Part shown: positions 6,173 through 13,876 of the stretch, piece after piece
Layout of the letters: every line of letters starts with the position of its first letter
Numbering within the stretch: position 1 is the stretch's first letter
IMG/VR virus record: IMGVR_UViG_3300046462_000075
Span: 1-21,562 of that record
DNA length: 21,562 bases
Source: a virus
Reading direction: 5' to 3' (one strand)
Notes under the pieces: model-generated
Database searches by the model: none
What the model saw: the letters and a program-made list of their open reading frames with translations, nothing else
What the model was told of the DNA's origin: nothing
Program-made: the position numbers and the translations under genes

Positions 6173-8100
6173 TATGAGAAGTTCCCTGAAGCCAAGAAAT
6201 TTGTAGAAGTTCCGTCTGTAGAGATACCGCGACCGCCGGAGCTTGAATTTCCGGTGATGACTGTTCGGGTTGCGCCGGCGTTTTGAAGAACAACCAGATC
6301 CGGAGACGCACCGACAGCACCAAAACCTCCGGTGTTGTTAGTGATCGATTGGGAGATGGTCACGGGTGCGTGCGCCCATATGCCGATGTCCAGCACCTGA
6401 TCGAGCGTGTTTCCTGATATCGTGAGTTCGGCTATGGAGGCGCCCCCCGTATCGATACCCACACCGTTGATCACAGTGAACGTGTTGCCGGTAACTGATA
6501 TCAGTGAGCCGCCATTGAGATACGTGCCCGTTCTCGGGTTCCCGTTCGGAAGGCTCACCGCATTGGTTACCGTGTTGTTTTTGATGGAAATGCCGTTTCC
6601 TTCCGCAAAAATTCCAGATTGGAAACTCGGCGCAGTAACGGGTGGATCAGGCAACGGCGAGTTAAACCAATAGTGATTAGGCTGCACTTCAGCCTGACCG
6701 CAGCCGTCGACCATGTTTCCAACGATCGTCACGTTATTGCAAATTGCATCCTCAAAAAAGGATACCGAGATACCCGAATAGCCTATGTTTCTGAGGATGT
6801 TCCCGGAAACGATGACGTCGTCCGAGCTGTAGATATTTACGCCCGCGCCCGCGATACTTCCGTCAACAACGTTATTTGCGATAACAATGGATCTCGACCG
6901 CGGGAAAGAAAAGCCCGTCTCGTTGCTGGTGGTAGCAATGGAATCGTCGGCCGCATTACGAACGGTGTTTCCGATAGCCTTGCAAAAAGTTGACCCCTGC
7001 CCGAAATGAATCCCATCGGCTTTAGGGGTGTCGACATAACAGCCCGTCACACTGACGTTATTGCATGTAAAAGTCCAGATACCAGCCACACCGCCGAGCG
7101 TGCGGCACTTATCTATCGTGAGGTAATCACAGTTGGTAAAAAGCAGGTTGATCTGGAAGCCGGAACGAAGGTTCGTAAGCGGAATCGAACTCTGTAGTCC
7201 GCGTACGGTTATGTTTGAGAACCCCGTCGCTGATAGCCCCGGATTCGTTACCCCGAGCGAAGATATAAGCCCAGATCCTGAGCCGTCTATTTCAATGTTC
7301 CCGCACGGCAGCACCCATCCTGCCGGAAGATAATAGCTATTCGCCATCCGTACGCGGCCACCGCCGTTAAGGGCTAAATATGCGTTCAGTGCTGCAAATG
7401 CTGTGGTGTTGTCCGTGCCGGTTGTGCCATTCCAGTCGCCCACCGCGCCGAACATTTCCGGCGTTACGAATAACTTTGAGATAGCAGCCACGCGCGAACC
7501 GGGAGCCAGATTCACATCGCCGACCGCTCCAGGAGCAATTTTCGAGGCCGTGACGCTCCCATCTGCGGGGACGCCGATGGAAATGGTATTACCGATCTTG
7601 ACGGTGACGGTCTGCACGCCTACAGGAATAGGCGAATTGAAAGTCAGAGTTACGCCATTAATCGATGCAATCTGGTTGTCAGCCTGATAGGTCCCATCGA
7701 AGAAAATCGACGTGTTGGCGATCGAACCGGGTCCGGCGTCGAGCGTTAGTTGGGTCGTTGTTCCGGGGATGAAGGTTTTCCCCGTACCATCGCCCGCGAC
7801 GAACAGATCGTCCGTCATGTTGCCGATCAGGCCACCGCTGGAATCCTCTGTGATCTGATCCCAGATGGTCACGCCCGATGCATCTTTCACGATCTGGCGA
7901 TAGATTCCCGCGCCCCATATGAGCGCCTGCCCGCGGCTATCGAGCGGGACTGGATTAGGATTGGCGATCGTACCTGCCATGTCCTGATAGGTCGGCTTCG
8001 GGTTCAGCGTGCCAGGAAAATAGAACCCAACTGTTCCAGAGGCAAGCGGCTGCCCGGCTGAATCGATGAACTGTGCTTTCCCGTTTGGAATTAGCTGCAT
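6172..8100 (-). CDS. Tailspike with N-terminal virion-binding domain and beta-helix (pectate-lyase fold)
   Basis: This 642-aa receptor-binding protein is probably a depolymerase for LPS or capsule. Residues 1-90 (FIDSAGQPLASGTVGFYFPGT, LDSRGQALIWG.GIYRQIVKDASGVTIWDQ) form the conserved head/tail-binding domain of many podovirus spikes. Residues 106-168 are a small beta module (FIPGTTTQLTL, FFDGTYQ, LTFNSPIPVGV) that recurs in the virion protein encoded at 14782-15288. From residue 212, VTPEMFGAVGDW starts the pectate-lyase-3-type right-handed beta-helix. Repeated rungs follow (NNVVDGS, GNILRN, NNTVTN, GNTFTV, SGNTLDQ). No catalytic pair can be assigned by eye. It is preceded by a late-strand terminator and overlaps the fibre gene. 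Confidence 0.85.
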   Translation of the reverse strand: MQLIPNGKAQFIDSAGQPLASGTVGFYFPGTLNPKPTYQDMAGTIANPNPVPLDSRGQALIWGAGIYRQIVKDASGVTIWDQITEDSSGGLIGNMTDDLFVAGDGTGKTFIPGTTTQLTLDAGPGSIANTSIFFDGTYQADNQIASINGVTLTFNSPIPVGVQTVTVKIGNTISIGVPADGSVTASKIAPGAVGDVNLAPGSRVAAISKLFVTPEMFGAVGDWNGTTGTDNTTAFAALNAYLALNGGGRVRMANSYYLPAGWVLPCGNIEIDGSGSGLISSLGVTNPGLSATGFSNITVRGLQSSIPLTNLRSGFQINLLFTNCDYLTIDKCRTLGGVAGIWTFTCNNVSVTGCYVDTPKADGIHFGQGSTFCKAIGNTVRNAADDSIATTSNETGFSFPRSRSIVIANNVVDGSIAGAGVNIYSSDDVIVSGNILRNIGYSGISVSFFEDAICNNVTIVGNMVDGCGQAEVQPNHYWFNSPLPDPPVTAPSFQSGIFAEGNGISIKNNTVTNAVSLPNGNPRTGTYLNGGSLISVTGNTFTVINGVGIDTGGASIAELTISGNTLDQVLDIGIWAHAPVTISQSITNNTGGFGAVGASPDLVVLQNAGATRTVITGNSSSGGRGISTDGTSTNFLASGNFS

Positions 8101-8103
8101 GTG

Positions 8104-8140
8104 GGCCTCAAAACAAAAAGGCCACCTCTGTGGGCGGCCT
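8104..8140 (-). terminator. Rho-independent terminator between the last ejection gene and the tailspike gene
   Basis: On the - strand AGGCC-G-CC pairs with GG-T-GGCCT around a six-base loop (5 bp, one mismatch, 2 bp), and the stem is followed by TTTTTGTTTT. It would stop or reduce late transcription 3' of the ejection genes and just before the tailspike, so lysis and spike genes need readthrough, antitermination or another promoter. Confidence 0.6.
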
Positions 8141-8145
8141 ATAAT
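8140..8145 (+). promoter_or_regulatory. Plus-strand -10 box (TATAAT) for the small membrane-protein gene
   Basis: A perfect TATAAT starts at the last base of the terminator stem. No good -35 is visible 16-18 bases upstream. The expected transcript start is near 8152, at the beginning of the 8150-8170 hairpin. Position and orientation fit expression of the small plus-strand gene at 8181, but activity is unproven. Confidence 0.35.
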
Positions 8146-8149
8146 GACA

Positions 8150-8170
8150 AAGCCCTCACAGGGAGGGCTT
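8150..8170. repeat. Perfect 8-bp inverted repeat in the leader of the small + strand gene
   Basis: AAGCCCTC and GAGGGCTT pair perfectly around the loop ACAGG. It lacks a T-tract on the plus strand and has only TTT on the minus strand, so it is a poor terminator. In a plus-strand transcript it would be a stable 5' hairpin ending ten bases before the ATG at 8181, near the ribosome-binding region. Confidence 0.5.
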
Positions 8171-8180
8171 GGGGAACTAC

Positions 8181-8378
8181 ATGTTCGAAGTGCTAGACAT
8201 CCATGGCGAAGTCATCGCCATATTTGGAAAGAAGCGCGGCACCGCCTTTGTGATTGATGAACAAAAGCTGAAAACTGCAAATGGCTATCAGGTGCCAAAG
8301 CCTTATCACTGGCTTGTCTACCTTTTTTTCCCGTTACTTCTCCCAATCGACCTTTGGATTAGAAAACGAATCAAGTAG
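8181..8378 (+). CDS. Small predicted membrane protein, moron-like, antisense to the late operon
   Basis: This 65-aa protein has a soluble N-terminus (MFEVLDIHGEVIAIFGKKRG, FVIDEQKLKT) and one C-terminal membrane segment (WLVYLFFPLLLPIDLWI) ending in RKRIK. It lies on the plus strand inside an otherwise minus-strand late operon, and its last 45 bases overlap the 3' end of the ejection-protein gene. A TTG at 8169 opens the frame earlier, but the ATG at 8181 with GGGG six bases upstream is the better start. A TATAAT and a leader hairpin precede it. This arrangement suggests an independently expressed moron. I do not recognise the family. Confidence 0.5.
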   Translation: MFEVLDIHGEVIAIFGKKRGTAFVIDEQKLKTANGYQVPKPYHWLVYLFFPLLLPIDLWIRKRIK

Positions 8379-11207
8379 CTTGTTTGCTGAGCGCTGGTTG
8401 ACAAACTGCGTAGCCTTGCGTGTGAGTGCTGCACCAGCCGGGCCGGCCACGGCTGCACCGAGCGGGCCGAACATGGCAGATGCTGCGGCGGTCGTCGCGG
8501 CAGTCGGCGCCCAGATGACAGCCTTCTGAAGCAGGTTATGCCCCTGCACCGCGGCGCCAGGGTAGGCGGTCGGCTTCTGCAACACGTGGCCGGCATCATT
8601 GAGCGTGCGGAACCGGCTCATTTCGGCGTCGTCGAACAGCAGACCCATGCGCGAGCGCTGATCGTTCAGTTGCTTCGTCACCCGTGCGGCGTTCCATTCG
8701 GCACCCTGGCCGGCCTTGTTCACCGCGTCAGCAAAGACACCCTTCATTTCGGAAAGCGCCTGCTGCGCCGCCGGCTGAAGCGCATCCGGAACACCATTCA
8801 ATGTCTCGACAATGTGACGAAGCTGTCCGACCGGCATCGAAGTAAGTTTCTGGCCCACCTTCTCATCCGGGACCATCTGGTTGATGCCGTTCGGGCCTTC
8901 CTCATTGAGCAGGGAGGAAATACCCTTGGGATTGTCCAGAACGTTCTTTCGCTCGGCGTGCAGCGCGCGGGCCTGCGCATAGACGTCATCGCCGGCCGAC
9001 TTCGCGACATCGGTATCGAGCGTTTCCTTGATCTTGCCGATCAGACCTGAGTTCTGCGGCGACCATTGGCCATTGATGTACTGGCGCACGCCTTCCGCCT
9101 GCTGTGCGGTCATCGGGTTGAATGTGCCATCGGCGTTGCGGATGCCCTGCTCTTTCAGGTAGGCATTGATGCCGCGGCCGAGTGCTCCGTTTTCAGACTT
9201 GCCGGCGAAGTTCGACTTCGTGTCCATCATCGACTTGAACGAATCCGCGTCGATGCCAGCGATCCCGGCCGCGCGCTCGTCGGCCGCCTGGTAGATGCCC
9301 TTCACCGCGTTGTCGTAATAGTCATTCAGACCTTGCAGCGGCTGGCGGATGATCTGCCCGGCTTCCTCGGGCGACGCCGCGCGTGCGCCGGTATCCTGCG
9401 CGATCTGCTGCGAGTAGCCCTGAAGCGCCGTGTTTTCCTTCGCAAACTGCGCGCGCAGAACTTCACCCTGCGGCGTGTCCGACTTCGAGAGCTGGTACTC
9501 ATTGCCGGCCGTGAACTTGTCACCTGAAATTGCGCTCGGACGCGTCTCGGTGAGGCCGACTTCGCGCATCAGGTCCAGATTCTTCTGCTGCTGATCGGGG
9601 GCAAGCGAGGTCTTGACCGTAGACGGCGCGGAGTCGTCGAACTTCGGCACTTCGGCGGGAGCAGGAGCCGGTGCAGCTGGCGCGGCCTTGCCCGAGTCAT
9701 TCGCTGCGGCGCCTGCGGTAACAGTTTGCGGCGTCGGCGCCTGCGGGAGATCGGGGCGGCCACCGCTCGCGTCATTGACTGCGGGCCGGTTGGTGCCAAC
9801 GACGTCATTCTTTGCCACGGCCGAGCGCGCGATGTCCTCGACGTGGTACGGGGTGGTTGTCGGCTGATCAACTTTCATGATGGCCGACAGGTCATTCGCC
9901 GCCGCCGACACCGGCAATTGCGCGACTGGCGACTGCGGCAGACCTTGCGGAACCTGACCAACCCCACGATTGGCGAGTTCGATGCTGCCTGGCGTCGGCG
10001 CGGGAACGTCAGCGCGGCCGATCGACTTGACCAGACCATTGACGCGGCCGGCGAGTTCCGGCGCGACGATCTGTGCGGTGGCGCTCGGAACCAGATCGTT
10101 GATCGTGCCCATCAGCGGGCCCTGGTTCTGCACGAAGTTCTGCTGATAGGCGTTCGTCAGCGCCTTGACCGGCGCGCTATTGGTGATGACGCCGAGCGCG
10201 TTGCCAGCGACGCGCCCGATATCGGCATTCGCCTGCTGGCCGCCGGCCGTCTGCGGCTGGTAGGTGAGCGCGTTCTGGACCGATTCTCCGATCTGCTTGG
10301 CGCGGTCGAACGAGACACCGGGCAATGCAGCAGCGCCGAGACGCGCAAGGGTGCTGAGCGGCGTAGCAACGGCGCCGGTGGCGAGCGTAGCAATAGGTTC
10401 AAGCGTCGCGCCGATGGCATTGCCAACCGTCACCGGAGCCGGGCCAGTCTGCGCGGGCTTCGTTGCTGGCGCGGCAGGCTTCGGCGCATCCTTTGCCGAC
10501 AGTACGCTATTTGCCATCGCCAACAGAGGGTCATCAGCGGCCTGCGCGGGCTGTGCCGATGCCGTGGTAGCGGCGGGCGCGGACGAAGCCGCTGGCGAGC
10601 CTGATTGGACCGCGTTCGCCATATCGAGCAAGGGATCGCCCGTCGATGCCGGCGCGGCAGACTTCGGCGCGGCGGCCGGCTGTTTCGTTGCTTGCGGCAT
10701 GATCTGTTGTCCAGTAGCCGAGATGACGGGCGCACCATTCATCTGTTGCGGGCTGAGTTCAGCGGCGTTCGCGCTGCCGGAGATCGCCGATGCAATCGAG
10801 TCCCCGAATTTCCTCACCATTCCGACCGCGCCGGCCAGCTTGTTCGCGTAGCCTGAATCCGTCGCATATCCGCCCTTGGCGAGTGCGTTGCCATATGCGG
10901 ATGCATCAGAGCCCGCGCCAACGGCGCCCTGATACCGGTTGCTGATGAGGTTCGCGAAGTCATTGCCGAAGGCCTGCGGGCTCGAATAGGCGCGGTACTG
11001 GTCATTCGAACCGGTCTGATTATCCGTCGCGGCGACGCCCGGCCCCTTGATGTTGCCGAGGTTGTTCGTACCGGGAACGACCGACTTGCCCCAGCCGGTC
11101 TCAAGCCCCCATTGTCCGAGCAGGACATCAGGCGCGACGCCGATCTGCTGGCCGACGCTGGCCGCGACCGGCGCGTATTGCTGGATGAACCCCTGAACGT
11201 TCGGCAT
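8334..11207 (-). CDS. Large DNA-ejection/internal virion protein with an N-terminal GH73 muramidase-type domain
   Basis: This 957-aa protein is the third and largest of three consecutive ejection-type proteins, in the place of P22 gp16. Residues 20-140 form a FlgJ-like glucosaminidase (GH73) domain: GVAPDVLLGQWGLETGWGKS with E36 as the likely catalytic Glu, then NNLGNIKG and YRAYSSPQAFGNDF. It would open the cell wall locally for DNA entry. About residues 165-270 and 480-545 are Ala/Pro/Gln-rich linkers. The middle is helical and charged. A hydrophobic Ala/Gly-rich stretch near the C-terminus (VIWAPTAATTAAASAMFGPLG) may contact membrane. The start at 11207 shares an A with the upstream stop (TGATG); an ATG further upstream at 11252 lies inside that gene and is less likely. 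Confidence 0.8.
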   Translation of the reverse strand: MPNVQGFIQQYAPVAASVGQQIGVAPDVLLGQWGLETGWGKSVVPGTNNLGNIKGPGVAATDNQTGSNDQYRAYSSPQAFGNDFANLISNRYQGAVGAGSDASAYGNALAKGGYATDSGYANKLAGAVGMVRKFGDSIASAISGSANAAELSPQQMNGAPVISATGQQIMPQATKQPAAAPKSAAPASTGDPLLDMANAVQSGSPAASSAPAATTASAQPAQAADDPLLAMANSVLSAKDAPKPAAPATKPAQTGPAPVTVGNAIGATLEPIATLATGAVATPLSTLARLGAAALPGVSFDRAKQIGESVQNALTYQPQTAGGQQANADIGRVAGNALGVITNSAPVKALTNAYQQNFVQNQGPLMGTINDLVPSATAQIVAPELAGRVNGLVKSIGRADVPAPTPGSIELANRGVGQVPQGLPQSPVAQLPVSAAANDLSAIMKVDQPTTTPYHVEDIARSAVAKNDVVGTNRPAVNDASGGRPDLPQAPTPQTVTAGAAANDSGKAAPAAPAPAPAEVPKFDDSAPSTVKTSLAPDQQQKNLDLMREVGLTETRPSAISGDKFTAGNEYQLSKSDTPQGEVLRAQFAKENTALQGYSQQIAQDTGARAASPEEAGQIIRQPLQGLNDYYDNAVKGIYQAADERAAGIAGIDADSFKSMMDTKSNFAGKSENGALGRGINAYLKEQGIRNADGTFNPMTAQQAEGVRQYINGQWSPQNSGLIGKIKETLDTDVAKSAGDDVYAQARALHAERKNVLDNPKGISSLLNEEGPNGINQMVPDEKVGQKLTSMPVGQLRHIVETLNGVPDALQPAAQQALSEMKGVFADAVNKAGQGAEWNAARVTKQLNDQRSRMGLLFDDAEMSRFRTLNDAGHVLQKPTAYPGAAVQGHNLLQKAVIWAPTAATTAAASAMFGPLGAAVAGPAGAALTRKATQFVNQRSANKLLDSFSNPKVDWEK

Positions 11208-12721
11208 CAGAATGCCCCGAGTGCCTTCATGGCCTGATAGTCCTTCGTCCACTGCTGCAACTTGCCGTCAGCCTTCATCTGCTGCATCGCGGCCTGCTGA
11301 TCAGCCGGATCGCCGAGCGAGCGGACATAGGACACGTCAGGATTGAACGCCTGATTCCACTTCGTTTCGAACTGCGGAAGCTGGCTTGTGTTGTTGCCGT
11401 TCTGCGAGAGGAAGTTCGTCGTCGCATTCGAGCGGTCAAGCACGGCCTGCTGCAAACCTTTCACGTGCTGGATGGACGACAGAAGCGCGGGCGCGTTCAT
11501 GTTGTGCGGATCGGGCTGGCCGGCCTTCGCCGCGGCAAGGCGCGAATCGCTGCCCGAGAGGCCGAGCGCGGACGCCGCCTGATCTGCCGCACCGTTGAGG
11601 TAATTGACGAGCAACTGATTGTTTTTGACGGTATCGGAACCCGCCTGAATGCCAAACGTGTTCAGCAGCGCCGGCACATTGAGCGCAGACGCGCCACCCT
11701 TGCCCGGCAATGCTGCCTTAGCCGCCTGCGTCGCGAGGTCATAGGTCTGCATCATCGGCTTGGCCTGATTCGCCGCAGCCTGGAGCGTGCTATACCGCGT
11801 GCCTGCCGCGTCGGCTACGCCTTGCGCACCAACCGGGGGCGCTGCGGAGAATCCGCCGCCGGGAAGCTGTCCGGGAAGCTGGCCAGGAAGCTGGGACGGA
11901 GCGGCGCCGGGAGCGCCGGGAGCACCACCTTGACCAGTAGGCGCCGGTGCGCCACCTTGCGCCCCAGCAAACTGCCCCTTCGTGATCATCGTTGGCTGGC
12001 CGTTCTCATTGACCGTGACCGGCGTCGCAGCATCGGACGGCGACAGGCCGTTCTGAACCGTGTAGCCGACCGTGCCAACGCCGCCAAGAGCGAGAGGATT
12101 CTGATTGACCGCAACCGTCGCCGGGCCAGTGTTGACTGGCGCGAACTGAGGCTGAAGCGCTTTCAACTGATCGCCCACGGCACCTATGGCCGACAAATGC
12201 CGTTGCAGCCACATCGAATTCTGTTGCGGCGTTGAGCCGATCGGCGGAAGGTCGGTCAGTTGCCCCATAACCTTCTGTGCATCACCGCCATAGTTGTGCA
12301 CGAACTCAGTCGCGGTCTGCATCACATGCGCCTGAAAGTTCGGGTCTGACGGATCAATAGATCCAAGCCGTTGATTCAGGAATCCATTCTGCTTCACGGC
12401 AAGGTCAAAGTTGCCGGTATTCAGCGTCTGTTGCTGCTGCTTCTGCGTGTTGATGCCCTGGATAACCTGGGGCAGGTTGTACGCAGCGGCGGGGTCCTGG
12501 CTCAGGATGCCGACGAGTTTGTTGTTGTCAACCTGGCCGGTCGTCGGATCGGTAGCCTGCTGATAAGCGGAAGACGTGGCGCGATTGGCGTCGAGTTGCT
12601 GTTGCTGTGCAAGGCCACTTGCATTGAGCGCGCGAAACTGCGCAACCGACAGTGCCTGCTGCAATGGGTTGATAGGCGCAGGCCGGTTGGCGTTTAGAGC
12701 GATGGTCGGATCGATGGGCAT
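11207..12721 (-). CDS. Ejection-type internal virion protein (P22 gp20 position)
   Basis: This 504-aa, Gln/Ala-rich, mostly helical protein sits between two other ejection proteins. Examples are NPLQQALSVAQFRALNASGLAQQQQLDANRA and the TDPTTGQVDNNKLVGILSQDP stretch. A low-complexity hinge at about residues 258-300 is Gly/Pro/Ala-rich and holds a short tandem repeat (QLPG three times). GAF is the C-terminus. No enzymatic motif is visible. Position and composition resemble P22 gp20, which leaves the capsid with the DNA and helps form the conduit through the envelope. Sequence similarity to gp20 itself cannot be judged by eye. GAGG five bases before ATG supports the start. Confidence 0.6.
   Translation of the reverse strand: MPIDPTIALNANRPAPINPLQQALSVAQFRALNASGLAQQQQLDANRATSSAYQQATDPTTGQVDNNKLVGILSQDPAAAYNLPQVIQGINTQKQQQQTLNTGNFDLAVKQNGFLNQRLGSIDPSDPNFQAHVMQTATEFVHNYGGDAQKVMGQLTDLPPIGSTPQQNSMWLQRHLSAIGAVGDQLKALQPQFAPVNTGPATVAVNQNPLALGGVGTVGYTVQNGLSPSDAATPVTVNENGQPTMITKGQFAGAQGGAPAPTGQGGAPGAPGAAPSQLPGQLPGQLPGGGFSAAPPVGAQGVADAAGTRYSTLQAAANQAKPMMQTYDLATQAAKAALPGKGGASALNVPALLNTFGIQAGSDTVKNNQLLVNYLNGAADQAASALGLSGSDSRLAAAKAGQPDPHNMNAPALLSSIQHVKGLQQAVLDRSNATTNFLSQNGNNTSQLPQFETKWNQAFNPDVSYVRSLGDPADQQAAMQQMKADGKLQQWTKDYQAMKALGAF
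11861..11896 (-). repeat. Three 12-bp tandem repeats coding QLPG units
   Basis: On the plus strand GGGAAGCTGTCC, GGGAAGCTGGCC and AGGAAGCTGGGA follow each other. They encode PSQLPGQLPGQLPGGG in the hinge of the second ejection protein. The repeat is in frame (12 bases), so copy-number change would alter hinge length without a frameshift. Confidence 0.6.
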
Positions 12722-12729
12722 TTTTTCCT

Positions 12730-13566
12730 CTAGACCGTGAAGCCGTACTGGTTATTTCCAGAAGTCGTGCCGCTCGCGACAGGTGCAGAGGGATTTGATG
12801 CGCCACCGGCGTTATTTGTCATCAGGCTATACGTCAATGCTGAGTTACCGGCGCCATTCAAGCCGGCCGTGAGCGCATTAGCGCTTCCGATCGTGCCCGC
12901 TGCTTGCGCGTTCGCACTGCTCGTGAGCGTATTGCCGATGTTGCCGACCGCCTGCGCGCCGAGTGAGCCATTCGTGGCCGCCGCGTTCTGGCCGCTTCCG
13001 ACGATGCCGGTTAATCGGTTCGCATTGTTCGCGGCACTGTTATAGTTCGTTTGGAACGTTCCCTGTGCCGTGTTGTAGTTCGCGTTATAGGTATTCAGCG
13101 CGCGGTTGAATACATCGTTGTAGGTCGAGTCAGCCAAGCCCGTCGCATACGAGGCAGCGCCCTTCATGGCCGCTCCAGACACACCGAGCCCACGTGCGGC
13201 AGCGCTGTTCTGAACCGCCTTCAGACCTTGCGTCTGTGTGAACTGATAACCCGGCGTAGATGCGGCATCGGCCGCTGTCGGCGCATTGAACGCGCCATAG
13301 CTGAACTTCTGCTGAAGCGGATTGCTCGAATTGACCGACCAGTCTGAGTTGTAACCGAGCGCTGTCTGCAATGGATTGATGGCACCTTTGCCAAAATCCA
13401 TATATGGCTGTAGATTGGCCTGCGTCTGGTTCCATTGATCGTTTTGCAGATGCGCCGCATCTTCGGCGGCTTGCGCCTGCGTATTCGCTGCACTTTTCGA
13501 TGCGCTTCCGCTTATTGCGGCGGATGCGATCGAGCCAACGGCCGCTGCTGCAAATCCCCATGGCAT
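12730..13566 (-). CDS. DNA-transfer/ejection protein, P22 gp7-like
   Basis: This 278-aa protein is rich in Ala, Asn, Ser, Gly and Gln. The hydrophobic Ala/Gly N-terminus MPWGFAAAAVGSIASAAISGSASKSAANTQAQAAEDAA is typical of podoviral internal or DNA-transfer proteins. A conserved-looking core follows: NLQPYMDFGKGAINPLQTALG, TPGYQFTQTQGLKAVQNSAAARGLGVSGAA and LADSTYNDVFNRALNTYN. I recall this PGYQFxxxQGxxAxxxSAAARG pattern in phage DNA-transfer proteins. It is the first of three ejection genes. AAGGGG lies seven bases before the ATG, and only four bases separate it from the cupin gene. Confidence 0.7.
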   Translation of the reverse strand: MPWGFAAAAVGSIASAAISGSASKSAANTQAQAAEDAAHLQNDQWNQTQANLQPYMDFGKGAINPLQTALGYNSDWSVNSSNPLQQKFSYGAFNAPTAADAASTPGYQFTQTQGLKAVQNSAAARGLGVSGAAMKGAASYATGLADSTYNDVFNRALNTYNANYNTAQGTFQTNYNSAANNANRLTGIVGSGQNAAATNGSLGAQAVGNIGNTLTSSANAQAAGTIGSANALTAGLNGAGNSALTYSLMTNNAGGASNPSAPVASGTTSGNNQYGFTV

Positions 13567-13570
13567 GGCG

Positions 13571-13876
13571 TTACCCCTTAATCAAAACTTGATCGACCTT
13601 TTCAGGATCGGTTTCATCAGTCGCGTGCACGCAGAACCAGACCGAATCGGTGATGGCGTCAATGCGATGCACTTTGCCGGCCGGTATAACCATCGCGGTA
13701 GGGCCGATGTGCTTTTCCTGCGCACCGTCAATGCATACGATGACCTCGCCGGCAGCCAGAATAGAAATGTGGTCGTATTGGTGTTCGTGCGTCTCAGCGT
13801 AATGGCCGGCCGGAAGCGTCATCTGCTTGGCGTACTCGCGCCCTGAGAAAAAGTGCTTGACGTGCAGCTCGATCAT
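13571..13876 (-). CDS. Small cupin-fold metal-binding protein
   Basis: This 101-aa single-domain cupin has motif 1 LPAGHYAETHEHQYDHISILAAGEVIV, with likely metal ligands H30, H32 and H36, and motif 2 PTAMVIPAGKVHRIDA with H70. The conserved Gly and Pro turns are present. Such small cupins may be dioxygenases, isomerases or sensors; the substrate is unknown. The start at 13876 overlaps the stop of the oxygenase gene as ATGA, and a longer frame up to 13945 lies inside that gene and is less likely. Translational coupling with a second iron-type fold suggests that the two act together, but this is inferred from context only. Confidence 0.8.
   Translation of the reverse strand: MIELHVKHFFSGREYAKQMTLPAGHYAETHEHQYDHISILAAGEVIVCIDGAQEKHIGPTAMVIPAGKVHRIDAITDSVWFCVHATDETDPEKVDQVLIKG

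Noticed and set aside
9726-10604. Plus-strand open frame of 292 codons opposite the large ejection gene
   Set aside because: Arg-rich composition without any recognisable motif, opposite a coding strand with clear domains; a shadow frame.
11465-12235. Plus-strand open frame of 256 codons opposite the second ejection gene
   Set aside because: Arg-rich antisense shadow with no start signals or motifs.
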